Shown here piece after piece: positions 49,491 through 58,207 of a stretch of DNA of 64,000 nucleotides. The position numbers and the translations under genes are program-made. How positions within the stretch are numbered: position 1 is the first letter of the stretch; every line of letters starts with the position of its first letter. The notes beneath the pieces are model-generated. The model had not been told where the DNA came from and searched no databases. It saw only the letters and a program-made list of their open reading frames with translations. Origin of the DNA: Pseudogemmatithrix spongiicola (GTDB lineage Bacteria > Gemmatimonadota > Gemmatimonadetes > Gemmatimonadales > Gemmatimonadaceae); the NCBI RefSeq assembly GCF_030623445.1, contig NZ_CP130613.1, forward strand, positions 2,108,001 to 2,172,000. Reading direction: 5' to 3'.

Positions 49491-49572
49491 TGCCCTGGCG
49501 CGGACTCGAACCGCGACGCCTTGCGGCACCACCCCCTCAAGATGGCGTGTCTACCAATTTCACCACCAGGGC
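49491..49572 (-). tRNA. tRNA-Leu(GAG)
   Basis: Acceptor GCCCTGG/CCAGGGC, D arm AAATTGGTAGACACG, anticodon stem CCATC/GGTGG with loop TTGAGGG, long variable arm (GTGCCGCAAGGCGT), class II shape; discriminator A. Confidence 0.95.
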
Positions 49573-49595
49573 TTTCCTACGGGGGAGGAACGGAC

Positions 49596-49635
49596 AAGGT
49601 GAAGGCTGAACGGAAACCCCTTCATCCTTCACCTT
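49596..49635. repeat. Small palindrome between tRNA-Leu and tRNA-Asp
   Basis: AAGGTGAAGG and CCTTCACCTT (49596-49605 and 49626-49635). Its words resemble the larger palindromes near 826 and 44374 in style. Confidence 0.6.
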
Positions 49636-49651
49636 TGCCATTCTTCCTGAA

Positions 49652-49726
49652 CGGGAGCGACGGGGCTCGAACCCGCGACCTCTCGAGTGACAGTCGAGTG
49701 CTCTAACCAAACTGAGCTACGCCCCC
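49652..49726 (-). tRNA. tRNA-Asp(GTC)
   Basis: Acceptor GGGGGCG/CGCTCCC, anticodon stem CTCGA/TCGAG with loop CTGTCAC, T arm GCGGGTTCGAGCCCCGT, discriminator G. Confidence 0.95.
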
Positions 49727-49819
49727 AACTACGTCCTGCGCGTGCACTGGCTGGGAACGGTGACCCGATCCTTCACCCGCACCTCCTGCTCCAACTTCCT
49801 CCCCCAAGCGGGGGCGGAG

Positions 49820-49891
49820 TAGCCCCAACGGGAATCGAACCCGTCTCTGCACCTTGAAAGGGTGCCGTCCTAGCCGATAGACGATGGGGCC
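49820..49891 (-). tRNA. tRNA-Glu(TTC)
   Basis: Acceptor GGCCCCA/TGGGGCT, anticodon stem GCACC/GGTGC with loop CTTTCAA, T arm ACGGGTTCGATTCCCGT. Confidence 0.95.
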
Positions 49892-49932
49892 GATGTCCCA
49901 CGGTGCCACACCAGCGATGCTGCATCCAACAG

Positions 49933-50005
<73 letters not shown>

Positions 50006-50139
50006 AAAGGGCAGACTTGAGATCAGAGACGTGAGATGAAAGCGGACTGCAACCGAACTGCAACCACTTCCACGCTCTGCCGTCTCGCACTCCCGTCTTC
50101 TCACATCTTCCGACTTACAGCTTACATCTGCAGTCCCAA

Positions 50140-50212
50140 CAGGCCCGGAGGGAATCGAACCCCCAACCGCCGGTTTTGGAGACCGGTGCTCTACCAATTG
50201 AGCTACGGACCT
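50140..50212 (-). tRNA. tRNA-Trp(CCA)
   Basis: Acceptor AGGTCCG/CGGGCCT, D arm AGCTCAATTGGTAGAGC, anticodon stem CCGGT/ACCGG with loop CTCCAAA, discriminator G. Confidence 0.96.
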
Positions 50213-50224
50213 AAGACCTCGAGG

Positions 50225-50299
50225 GGTGGCTGACGGGATTCGAACCCGCGACCCTCGGAACCACAATCCGATGCTCTAACCGACTGAGCTACAGCCACC
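50225..50299 (-). tRNA. tRNA-His(GTG)
   Basis: Acceptor with the extra 5' G typical of tRNA-His (GGTGGCTG/CAGCCACC), anticodon stem TCGGA/TCCGA with loop TTGTGGT. First gene of the seven-tRNA cluster in the direction of transcription. Confidence 0.96.
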
Positions 50300-50360
50300 A
50301 TATCTCGGCCCGCATCGGCCGGAGAATCCGAAAAATAGTGGAGCGGTCCGGGCTTATCAA

Positions 50361-50927
50361 CTAGTCCTTTGCGCGATCCATGTACTCGCCAGTGTTCGGA
50401 TTCACGCGCACGCGCTCACCCGTGGCGATGAACTCCGGCACGTTGATCGTCACGCCGTTCTCGAGCTTGGCCGGCTTCGAGCTGGCCGTCTTCGTCGCCG
50501 TCTTCATCACCGGCGCGGTGTCGACGATCGTGAAGTTCAGGAACTGCGGGAGCTGCACCGACATCGGCTTGCCGTTATAGAACTCCACCATCACCATCAT
50601 GTTGTCCTGCATCCACTGGGCATTGTCCCCGAGCGTCTCGTCGTCCATCTCGAGCTGCTCGTAGTTGTCCGTGTTCATGAAGTGATACGTGTCGCCCGCC
50701 TTGTACAGGAACTGCAGTTCCTGCGTCTCCATGTCCGCCTTGTGGATCTGGTCGTCGGCGCGGAAGCGGTGCTCGAAGTTGTTGCCCGAGCGCAGGTTCT
50801 TGAGCTTCGCCTGCACCATCGCACGCAGGTTGCCCGGCGTGTGGTGGCGGAACTCGATGATACGGCAGGGATCGCCCTCGAAGACGATCACCATCCCGCG
50901 GCGGATCTGGGTGGCCGGCAGTGCCAT
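50361..50927 (-). CDS. efp: Elongation factor P
   Basis: A 188-residue, three-domain translation factor that relieves ribosome stalling at consecutive prolines. Domain I: QIRRGMVIVFEGDPCRIIEF with the loop TPGNLRAM; domain II: DTYHFMNTDNYEQLEM; domain III: GVTINVPEFIATGERVRVNP and GEYMDRAKD. The loop that in E. coli carries the modified Lys34 (PGKG) has PGNLRA here, so the Lys-beta-lysylation pathway is unlikely; the nearby Arg might take its place. The tRNA cluster follows downstream on the same strand. Confidence 0.96.
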   Translation of the reverse strand: MALPATQIRRGMVIVFEGDPCRIIEFRHHTPGNLRAMVQAKLKNLRSGNNFEHRFRADDQIHKADMETQELQFLYKAGDTYHFMNTDNYEQLEMDDETLGDNAQWMQDNMMVMVEFYNGKPMSVQLPQFLNFTIVDTAPVMKTATKTASSKPAKLENGVTINVPEFIATGERVRVNPNTGEYMDRAKD

Positions 50928-51034
50928 AGTCGGACCGAAAAGAACGGAGTGAAAAGCGCAGGTAAACCTAGACAGCCTTTAAGCTTAACTGCGCTTTCCC
51001 CCTCGGTCAACGGACCCCGTTCGCCCCGTCCTGC

Positions 51035-54000
51035 CTACCGGAGCCGCGCCAGCAGCGCGCGCACCGCCGCATCCAGCTGGCTGTCGACCCCCCGGTACTC
51101 CTCGCCCACCGGCCGGTCCACCCGCACGTCCACCGGCCGCGGGAAGAGCTCCATGTCCTTGCCCTCGGCGTCGCGGATCCGGATGAACGGGATGCGCAGC
51201 GTCGTGCCCTCGAACAGCGTGACGTTGCTCGTGTAGATGATCCAGCCCGACGTCGGCTCGCCGATCACCGGCCCCAGACCCAGCGCGCGATAGCCCTCGG
51301 TGAAGTCCTCGGCGTCGCTCAGCGAATGCTGGTTCGTGACCAGCACCGTGGGCTTCTCGTAGGCCCGCTGGCCCAGCTGCAACCGCGCCGACGCTTCGAC
51401 CCCCGTGCCGCGCCGCTCCATCGTGATGTACGGCCGGCGCGCGAACACGTCGAGCGCATACGCGTTCACGAAGCCGCCGTTGTTGTTGCGGATGTCGATC
51501 ACGACGCCATCGCGGCCCAGGTTCTCGGCGTCGAGGTCCAAGTAGAGCTGGCGCAGCGAACCCTCGCCCATGTCCAGCATGTGCACGTAGCCCAAGCGGC
51601 CGTTGCTGGCCTTGGCGACGTACGCCCGGCGCTCCTCCACCCACGCCTCGTAGCGCAGCGCCTTCTCGGCACCGGTGCTGATCGGCTGCACCGTCACCAG
51701 ACGCGACGTGCGGCCGTCCGACGCATTCCGCACGCGCAGTGTGACGCGGCGGCCCGTGGTGAAGGTGAGCAGCGAGTCGAGATTGGCGCCGCGCACGGGC
51801 GACTCGTCCACGGCGACGATGATATCACCCACCGCGACGCCGCCCGCCAAGGCCACGGGGCCGCGCGGCAGGATGGCGGCGATCCGCAGCGAGCCATCGC
51901 GCTCGAGTGCGGCGCGGTCGAGGTCGATGCCCAGGCGCCCCGTGGAAGGCGGCTGCGCCGACGGCCCGCCGACGCCCGTGTGCGACGCGTTGAGTTCGCC
52001 GATCATGAGGCCGAGCGCGCGGCGCATTTCCTCCGGCGTCTGCGCAGCGGCGACGATCGGCGCATAGCGCGTGCGCATCGCCGGCCAGTCGACGTCGTGC
52101 ATGTCGGCATCATAGAAGTTCTCAGCCGTCCAGCCCCAGACCTGGCGGAAAACCTCGGCGCGCTCGGCCACGAAGTCCGTGGTCAGCGTGGCCGTCAGGC
52201 TGATGCTGCGGAGCTGCCGGTTCTCGACGCCGATCGCCTGCACGCGGCCGCCGCTGAGGAACCAGAGCTCCTTGCTGTCCGGCGACCAGCGCAGGTTGCC
52301 CTTGCCGCCCGCGCTCGACGTGACCTGCCGCAACTGCGGCGCCTCGCTGCCACCCTCCTCGAGCGGCCAGGTCCACAGCTGCGTCTGGCCGGCCGCCGTG
52401 CCGATCATGGCGAGCGTCTTGCCATCGGGACTCACCGCGACCGACCCCACGGAGAGATTGATCGGCATGGCCGTGGCCCGACGCCGCAGGCCCGTGGTGT
52501 CGATGCGCACGCTGCCGGCGGGCGTCGAGTCCCGCGTGAAGAGCGCATCGAAGCGCGCCTCACGGAACGCGGGTCCGCGCGACACGAGGTCCACGCGGAT
52601 CACTTGGCTCTGCTCGGTGCGCTGCGAGTTGGTGAAGTAGAGTGCGCGGCCATCCGCAGCCCAGGTGACGGTGCCGCCGAAGGCGCTGGAGAGGAAGCTG
52701 ACCTGCCGCGCCGCACCTCCGGCCACGGGCACGACGAAGGCATTCAGGAAACCGCGGTCGGTGATGTCGAGATACGCGAGGTGTGAGCCGTCCGGCGAGA
52801 ATGCGAAGTTCCGCTCGGGGAGAAACGGTACGCGCCCGAGCTGACGCCCGGTCGCGAGCAGGCGTTCGGCGCCGCTCGCCACGTCGACGATGCGAAGCTC
52901 GCGTCCATCGCGCACGAAGGCGACGAGCTTGCCGTCCGGGGACCACGTCGGGTTCACGTCGTCACCGCCCGGCGTGAGCGGGCGCTCGCTCCGCGCCGCC
53001 ACGTCATAGAGGAAGAGACCCGCCTTCGCACCGCGCCAGGCCGTGAACGCCAGGCGCCGACTGTCCGGCGCCCAGGCGGGCATGCCCTCGGGGACGACGC
53101 TGGTCGTGAGGCGCGTCGCCTCCCCGCCCTCCTTGGCGTCGGCGGCGAACAGCTCGCCACGGACGATGACGGCGAGCTTCTTCGCATCTGGCGAGAGCGC
53201 GAACTCCTGCACGCCGGTGGTGAGCGACAGGCGCTCGCCCTGCGGGCGCGTGGCGCTGCCGCGCAGCGTGATGGGCAGCGGTGCGGGTGCCGAGCCGTCG
53301 AGCGTGAGCTTCCACACCTGGAAATCCCGCTCGAAGTACACCGTGCTGCCGTCGCGGCTCATGCGCGGCCAGAGGACGCGCCCGTCGGTGAAGCGCGTGA
53401 GCGCCTCGCGATCCGCCGCGCCGACGCGCTGGCGATACAGGTTCTCGACGCCGCCGCGGTCGCTCATGTACACGATCGCCTGGCCATCGGGCGTCCACAT
53501 CGGCCACACGTCGCGCCCCTTGCCCGGGCGCTCCCCCGAGGACACGCGCGCATAGACGGGGGTCTCCTCCAGCGACACGGTCCAGATCTCGGCTTCGTCG
53601 ATGTGCGAGGACCCGCGCCGCCACCATTGGCCCGCCGTGGTGCCGCGCGCGGTGATCGCCAGCCGGCGGCCATCCGGTGCCGGGGCCGCCCAGTACTCGC
53701 TCGCGTAACGATCCCCGGCGACGCGCGCCGGCGTGCCGCCGCTCGCCCGCACGCGATACACATCCTGCATGCCGGCGATGTCCTGCGAGGAACTCGAGAA
53801 GTACAGCCACTGCCCGTCGGGAGACCACGCATCCAGCTGTTCGGCACCGTCGTCGTACGTCACGCGACGCACGGCGTTGGTCGCGAGCTCCAGCACGTAG
53901 ATGTCGCCGTTGCCGCTGCGCGTGGAGACGAACGCGAGCTGCTTGCCATCCGGCGACCAGCGCGGGCGATAGTCATTGGCCTCGTGCGCGACGAGCAGGC

Positions 54001-54202
54001 GTGCCTCGCCACCGCTGGCCGACACGACCCAGATGTCGCCACCCGAGACGACCGCGAGCTCGCGGCCGTCGGGCGAGGGGTCGGGCTCGGCGAAGAGCGC
54101 AGGGCGCGGCGTGCCCAGCGACTGTGCCGAGAGCGGCGCCGCAGCAGCGATCGCCCCAAGCGTGGGGACGAGTACGAGGCCCAGCATGCGCGCGCGGCTC
54201 AT
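51035..54202 (-). CDS. Secreted tricorn-like protease (TolB/WD40 propellers plus PDZ and S41 domain)
   Basis: A 1055-residue protein with signal peptide (LGLVLVPTLGAIAAAAPLSAQ). Two beta-propellers follow, with repeated TolB/WD40-like blocks such as PRWSPDGKQLAFVSTRSG, DAWSPDGQWLYF and PTWSPDGKLVAFV. Then a helical linker, a PDZ domain (RGPVALAGGVAVGDIIVAVD) and a tail-specific S41 peptidase domain with the serine in TNQHSLSDAEDF and VIDIRNNNGG. This is the tricorn layout, probably a large oligomer trimming peptides in the periplasm. It shares a 4-bp overlap (ATGA) with the upstream TesA-like gene. Confidence 0.94.
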   Translation of the reverse strand: MSRARMLGLVLVPTLGAIAAAAPLSAQSLGTPRPALFAEPDPSPDGRELAVVSGGDIWVVSASGGEARLLVAHEANDYRPRWSPDGKQLAFVSTRSGNGDIYVLELATNAVRRVTYDDGAEQLDAWSPDGQWLYFSSSSQDIAGMQDVYRVRASGGTPARVAGDRYASEYWAAPAPDGRRLAITARGTTAGQWWRRGSSHIDEAEIWTVSLEETPVYARVSSGERPGKGRDVWPMWTPDGQAIVYMSDRGGVENLYRQRVGAADREALTRFTDGRVLWPRMSRDGSTVYFERDFQVWKLTLDGSAPAPLPITLRGSATRPQGERLSLTTGVQEFALSPDAKKLAVIVRGELFAADAKEGGEATRLTTSVVPEGMPAWAPDSRRLAFTAWRGAKAGLFLYDVAARSERPLTPGGDDVNPTWSPDGKLVAFVRDGRELRIVDVASGAERLLATGRQLGRVPFLPERNFAFSPDGSHLAYLDITDRGFLNAFVVPVAGGAARQVSFLSSAFGGTVTWAADGRALYFTNSQRTEQSQVIRVDLVSRGPAFREARFDALFTRDSTPAGSVRIDTTGLRRRATAMPINLSVGSVAVSPDGKTLAMIGTAAGQTQLWTWPLEEGGSEAPQLRQVTSSAGGKGNLRWSPDSKELWFLSGGRVQAIGVENRQLRSISLTATLTTDFVAERAEVFRQVWGWTAENFYDADMHDVDWPAMRTRYAPIVAAAQTPEEMRRALGLMIGELNASHTGVGGPSAQPPSTGRLGIDLDRAALERDGSLRIAAILPRGPVALAGGVAVGDIIVAVDESPVRGANLDSLLTFTTGRRVTLRVRNASDGRTSRLVTVQPISTGAEKALRYEAWVEERRAYVAKASNGRLGYVHMLDMGEGSLRQLYLDLDAENLGRDGVVIDIRNNNGGFVNAYALDVFARRPYITMERRGTGVEASARLQLGQRAYEKPTVLVTNQHSLSDAEDFTEGYRALGLGPVIGEPTSGWIIYTSNVTLFEGTTLRIPFIRIRDAEGKDMELFPRPVDVRVDRPVGEEYRGVDSQLDAAVRALLARLR

Positions 54203-54927
54203 TGGGCCAACACTCCCGGCACTTCGCGCAGCACCGGTGCGAGGGTACGCCACATGTTACGCGCCGCGAGCTGCGCGCCCTCCGCCGTGGGATGAATGCC
54301 ATCCGCCTGGTTCATGGTCGGCACGCCGGCGACTCCGTCGAGGAAGAAGGGGATGAGCGTCACCGCCTGGTCGGCGGCGACGGCGAGGAAGACATCGCGG
54401 AAGCGCCGCGTGTACTGCGGCCCGAGGTTCGGCGGCGCCTCCATCTGCGCCAGCAGGATGCGCGCCTCGGGATTCACGGCGCGCACCTTCGTGATGATGC
54501 CGGTGAGATTGGCCTGCGTGGTATCCGGCAAGAGGCCGCGCAGCCCGTCGTTGGCCCCGGTCTCGATAACGACGACCTGCGGCGGCGTGTCGCGGAGGAG
54601 CCAATCCACGCGCCGCAGCGCGCCGGCCGAGGTCTCGCCGGACAGGCCGGCGTTGACGACCTGGATGCGATAGTTGGCCGAATCGGCGATCGCTTGAAGG
54701 ACGGCCGGATAGGCCTGCTCGGGGTCCAGCCCCAATCCGGCGGTCAGCGACGTCCCGACAAACAGGACGCGCACACGACCATCCGTTGCCACAGTCGGTG
54801 TCGCCGTGGTTGATTCCACCGGAACCTGCGCCGTCGCGGCGGGCTTGGTCTCGGAGCCCCCGCAGGCCGCGACCGCGGCCCCGAGCGCCACCAGCGCCAT
54901 TCCCGCCCGAACTCTCACTCTGCCCAT
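54199..54927 (-). CDS. TesA-like SGNH/GDSL hydrolase, lipoprotein
   Basis: A 242-residue lipoprotein: basic start (MGRVRVRAG), hydrophobic stretch and lipobox (LGAAVAAC). The SGNH blocks are FVGTSLTAGLGL (block I, Ser nucleophile), NAGLSGETSAG (block II Gly), ETGANDGLRG (block III Asn) and DGIHPTAEG (block V, Asp/His). In E. coli, TesA acts as thioesterase/lysophospholipase and is divergent from ybbA-ybbP; the same arrangement is seen here. The lipid anchor is unlike E. coli TesA. Its ATG (54925-54927) overlaps the ATG of the divergent ybbA gene; ATG at 54900 would be a shorter alternative. Confidence 0.9.
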   Translation of the reverse strand: MGRVRVRAGMALVALGAAVAACGGSETKPAATAQVPVESTTATPTVATDGRVRVLFVGTSLTAGLGLDPEQAYPAVLQAIADSANYRIQVVNAGLSGETSAGALRRVDWLLRDTPPQVVVIETGANDGLRGLLPDTTQANLTGIITKVRAVNPEARILLAQMEAPPNLGPQYTRRFRDVFLAVAADQAVTLIPFFLDGVAGVPTMNQADGIHPTAEGAQLAARNMWRTLAPVLREVPGVLAQ

Positions 54928-55663
54928 GCTCGTCGCTCGCACGTTGACGAAGGAATACCGCAGCGGCACGGCCCCGTTGGCCGTGCTGCGTGACGTGTCA
55001 TTCGACATTCCCGAAGGAGCGTTCGTTGCCATCGTGGGGCCCTCGGGAAGCGGGAAGACGACGCTGCTCGGCCTGCTCGCGGGCCTCGATCAGCCCACGC
55101 GCGGCGCCGTCCTCCTGGATGGCGTGGACCTGACGCGCCTCGATGAGGACGCGCGGGCCCGCCTGCGTGGCGAGAAAGTTGGGTTCATTTTCCAATCGTT
55201 TCAACTCATCCCGACGCTGACGGCGCAGGAGAACGTGCAAGTGCCGCTCGAGCTGCAGGGCCGCAGCGACGCGGGCGAGAAGGCCCGCGACCTCCTCTCG
55301 CGCGTCGGGCTGGGCGACCGTCTCGACCACTTTCCCTCGCAGCTCTCCGGCGGCGAGCAGCAGCGCGTCGCCATCGCGCGCGCCTTCGCGAACGAGCCGA
55401 AGATCCTCTTCGCCGACGAACCCACGGGGAATCTCGACGGGGCGACCGGCGCGAAGATCGTCGCGCTGCTCGACCAACTGAACCAGGAGTCCGGCGCGAC
55501 GGTCGTCATCGTCACGCACGACCTCTCGCTGGCCGAGCACGCGCAGCGCGTCATCCGCCTGCGCGACGGCGTCGTCATCGAGGATCGCGCGGGGCGCGGC
55601 GGTTCGGGTACGCACGCCGCGGCTTCGGACGACCCGACCGCAGCCGCCGGAGCCAGCGCGTGA
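54926..55663 (+). CDS. ybbA: ABC transporter ATPase, YbbA/LolD type
   Basis: A 245-residue ATPase of the MacB/LolD class: Walker A VGPSGSGKTT, Q-loop FIFQSFQLIPTL, signature LSGGEQQRVAIARAF, Walker B ILFADEPTGNLDG and switch VTHDLSLAE. The ATG at 54926 is the only sensible start (MLVARTLTKEYRSG). The permease GTG overlaps its stop (GTGA). Together with a TesA-like neighbour this is the YbbA position; the proposed role is moving hydrophobic compounds out of the membrane for TesA to cleave. Confidence 0.94.
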   Translation: MLVARTLTKEYRSGTAPLAVLRDVSFDIPEGAFVAIVGPSGSGKTTLLGLLAGLDQPTRGAVLLDGVDLTRLDEDARARLRGEKVGFIFQSFQLIPTLTAQENVQVPLELQGRSDAGEKARDLLSRVGLGDRLDHFPSQLSGGEQQRVAIARAFANEPKILFADEPTGNLDGATGAKIVALLDQLNQESGATVVIVTHDLSLAEHAQRVIRLRDGVVIEDRAGRGGSGTHAAASDDPTAAAGASA

Positions 55664-58206
55664 GGGCTCCGCTCTCGACGCTCTTCCGCCTCGCGTGGCG
55701 GGAGAGCCGCACCGCTCGCCGTCGCCTGCTGCTCTATATGAGCAGCATCTCGCTGGGTGTGGCGGCGCTGGTGGCCATCGACTCCTTTGCGGCCAACGTC
55801 CAGCGCTCGATCAAGGACCAGTCGCGCACCCTCATGGGCGGCGACCTCAACCTGCGCGCGCGCCAAGGCTTCACCGCCGCCGCCGATTCCGTGCTCGACT
55901 CGCTGGCGACGGCCGGCTACCCCTGGGCCAAGGTCACGAGCTTCGCCTCGATGGCATCGGCGTACCCGAGTGGCAACACGCGGCTCACGCAGGTGCGCGC
56001 GGTGACGCCCGGCTTCCCGTTCTACGGCGAAGTGCTGACCGAACCCGCCGGCCGCTGGGCCGAGTTGCATCGCGGCCGCTACGTGATGGTCGATCCCTCC
56101 GTGCTGATCGGGCTCGACGCCCAGGTCGGCGACTCGCTGCGGATCGGCTACGCGCGCTTCGAGATCCTGGCGTCGATCACCAACATCCCGGGCGATCCGG
56201 GCATCGCCGCGACCATCGGGCCGCGGGTGTTCATCCCGGCGCGGCATCTCGCCGAGACGGGCCTCATCACGGCCGGCGCGCGCGCCGAGTACGAGGCCGT
56301 GCTCAAGCTCCCCGAGGGCACGAAGACGCCGATCTGGGTCGCGCCGCTGCGACCGCGCCTCGAGAAGGAGAACATCCGCATCCGCACGGTCGAGGAACGG
56401 GAGATCGACCTGACCGATGCCATCCAGCAGCTCGCGCGCTTTCTCTCCGTCGTCGGCCTCATCGCGCTGCTGCTCGGCGGCATCGGCGTCGCGAGCGGCG
56501 TGAATGCCTTCGTGCAGCGGAAGATCGACACCGTCGCGGTCCTGCGCTGCCTCGGGGCGTCCAGCGCGCAGGTGCTGACGATCTATCTCGTGCAGGCGGC
56601 GGCGATGGGTTTCGTGGGTGCCGCGGTGGGCGTGGTCCTCGGCATCGGCATCCAGTTCGGCTTGCCGCAGGTGCTCGGCGACTTCCTGCCCGTCGATGTG
56701 CAGGTGACGTTGGTGCCGAGTGCGATCCTGCTCGGCCTGGCGATCGGCGTCTGGGTGGCGGTGGTCTTCGCGCTGCGTCCGCTGCTGGTCCTCCGTCGCG
56801 TCTCGCCGTTGCAGGCGATCCGCCGCGATGACGCGGCGCTCGCGGAATCGCGCCGCAAGGACACCGCCACGCAGCTCACCAACGTCGCGCTGGTGGCGTC
56901 GGTGATCGGGCTCGCGGTCAACCGCGCCGAGACCGTGCCGCAGGGCCTGCTGTTTGCCGTGGGCGTGTTCGTGAGCATCGGCACGCTGTGGCTCGCCGCC
57001 GCGGGCTTGGCCCGCCTCACGCGCCGCATCGTCGCGCCGAGCTGGCCGTACGTGCTGCGCCAAGGCGTGGCGAACCTGCACCGCCCCGCCGCCCAGACGC
57101 AGTCGGTGATCCTGGCGCTGGGATTCGGCTCGTTCCTCGTGACGACGATCGTGCTCGTGCAGACGAACTTGCTGGCGCAGTTCGAGTTCACGGCCGCGCA
57201 GTCGCGGGGCAACCTGGTGTTCTTCGACGTCCAGGAAGACCAGCGCAGCGGATTGGCCGAGCTGATCGGCACGGCGGGCCATGAGATCGTCAGCGAAACG
57301 CCGATCGTGACCATGCGGTTCGCCGGCGGCAACGGGCTCACGAGCGAGGAATGGGCGGAGCGCGTCGGCATCCCCGCGCGCAACTGGGCGCTGCGGCGCG
57401 AGTATCGCTCGACGTACCGGGACTCGATCGTCCCGACGGAGACGCTGCTGACCGGCGAGTGGTTCGGCGCGCGGGCACTGCCCAGCGGCGTCTACGAGGT
57501 GTCGCTCGAGCGCGACATCACCGACGAGCTGCACGCCGCGCTCGGCGACACGCTGCAGTGGGACGTGCAGGGCGTCACGATCCGGGCGGTGGTGACGAGC
57601 ACCCGCGAGGTGGACTGGGGCCGCTTCGAACCGAACTTCTTCGCGGTGTTCCAAACGGCGGCGCTGCAAGGCGCGCCCGCCCAGTTCGTGACCATCGCCG
57701 CCGTGTCGAGCGACACGGCGGTCGCCCGCCTGCAGCGCGACGCGGTGCGGCGGTACCCGAACGTATCGAGCATCGACCTCTCGCTGGTACGCGGCACGAT
57801 CAACCAGATCGTGAGCAAGGTGACGCTCACCGTGCGCTTCCTCGCGCTGTTCTCGCTCGCGATGGGCATCCCGGTGCTGTTCAGCGCCGTGGCCGCCACG
57901 CGCCGCGACCGCCTGCGCGAGGGCGTGCTGCTCAAGACGCTGGGCGCGACGCGCGCGCAGATCGGCCGCATCCTGCTCGCCGAGTACGCGGTGCTGGGGC
58001 TGCTCGGCAGCCTCTCGGGCATGCTGCTCGCGGTCGGCGGCGCGTGGGGACTGATCACCTTCGTGTTCGAAGGCACGTTCACGTTCGCGGCGTTACCGGC
58101 GCTCGGCATCGCCGGCGCGATGATGGCACTCGCGGTCTCGATCGGCCTGCTCACCGGTCGCGACGTGTTCCGCGAGACCCCGATGGCGGTGCTGCGAGAG
58201 GCGTAG
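55660..58206 (+). CDS. ybbP: ABC transporter permease, YbbP type (two FtsX domains)
   Basis: An 848-residue mechanotransmission-type permease. N-terminal helix (LLLYMSSISLGVAALVAID), periplasmic domain (about 45-250), FtsX-like triple helix (SVVGLIALLLGGIGVASGVNAFV and on to about 400), a further helix pair, a second periplasmic domain (about 500-710) and a second FtsX unit (VRFLALFSLAMGIPVLFSA, LRETPMAVLREA). Slightly longer than E. coli YbbP. Coupled to ybbA by GTGA. Confidence 0.92.
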   Translation: MRAPLSTLFRLAWRESRTARRRLLLYMSSISLGVAALVAIDSFAANVQRSIKDQSRTLMGGDLNLRARQGFTAAADSVLDSLATAGYPWAKVTSFASMASAYPSGNTRLTQVRAVTPGFPFYGEVLTEPAGRWAELHRGRYVMVDPSVLIGLDAQVGDSLRIGYARFEILASITNIPGDPGIAATIGPRVFIPARHLAETGLITAGARAEYEAVLKLPEGTKTPIWVAPLRPRLEKENIRIRTVEEREIDLTDAIQQLARFLSVVGLIALLLGGIGVASGVNAFVQRKIDTVAVLRCLGASSAQVLTIYLVQAAAMGFVGAAVGVVLGIGIQFGLPQVLGDFLPVDVQVTLVPSAILLGLAIGVWVAVVFALRPLLVLRRVSPLQAIRRDDAALAESRRKDTATQLTNVALVASVIGLAVNRAETVPQGLLFAVGVFVSIGTLWLAAAGLARLTRRIVAPSWPYVLRQGVANLHRPAAQTQSVILALGFGSFLVTTIVLVQTNLLAQFEFTAAQSRGNLVFFDVQEDQRSGLAELIGTAGHEIVSETPIVTMRFAGGNGLTSEEWAERVGIPARNWALRREYRSTYRDSIVPTETLLTGEWFGARALPSGVYEVSLERDITDELHAALGDTLQWDVQGVTIRAVVTSTREVDWGRFEPNFFAVFQTAALQGAPAQFVTIAAVSSDTAVARLQRDAVRRYPNVSSIDLSLVRGTINQIVSKVTLTVRFLALFSLAMGIPVLFSAVAATRRDRLREGVLLKTLGATRAQIGRILLAEYAVLGLLGSLSGMLLAVGGAWGLITFVFEGTFTFAALPALGIAGAMMALAVSIGLLTGRDVFRETPMAVLREA

Positions 58207-58207
58207 G

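Noticed and set aside
55201-57669. 822-codon minus-strand frame across ybbA and ybbP
   Set aside because: Antisense shadow with no domain; the plus strand encodes a clear ABC ATPase and FtsX-type permease.
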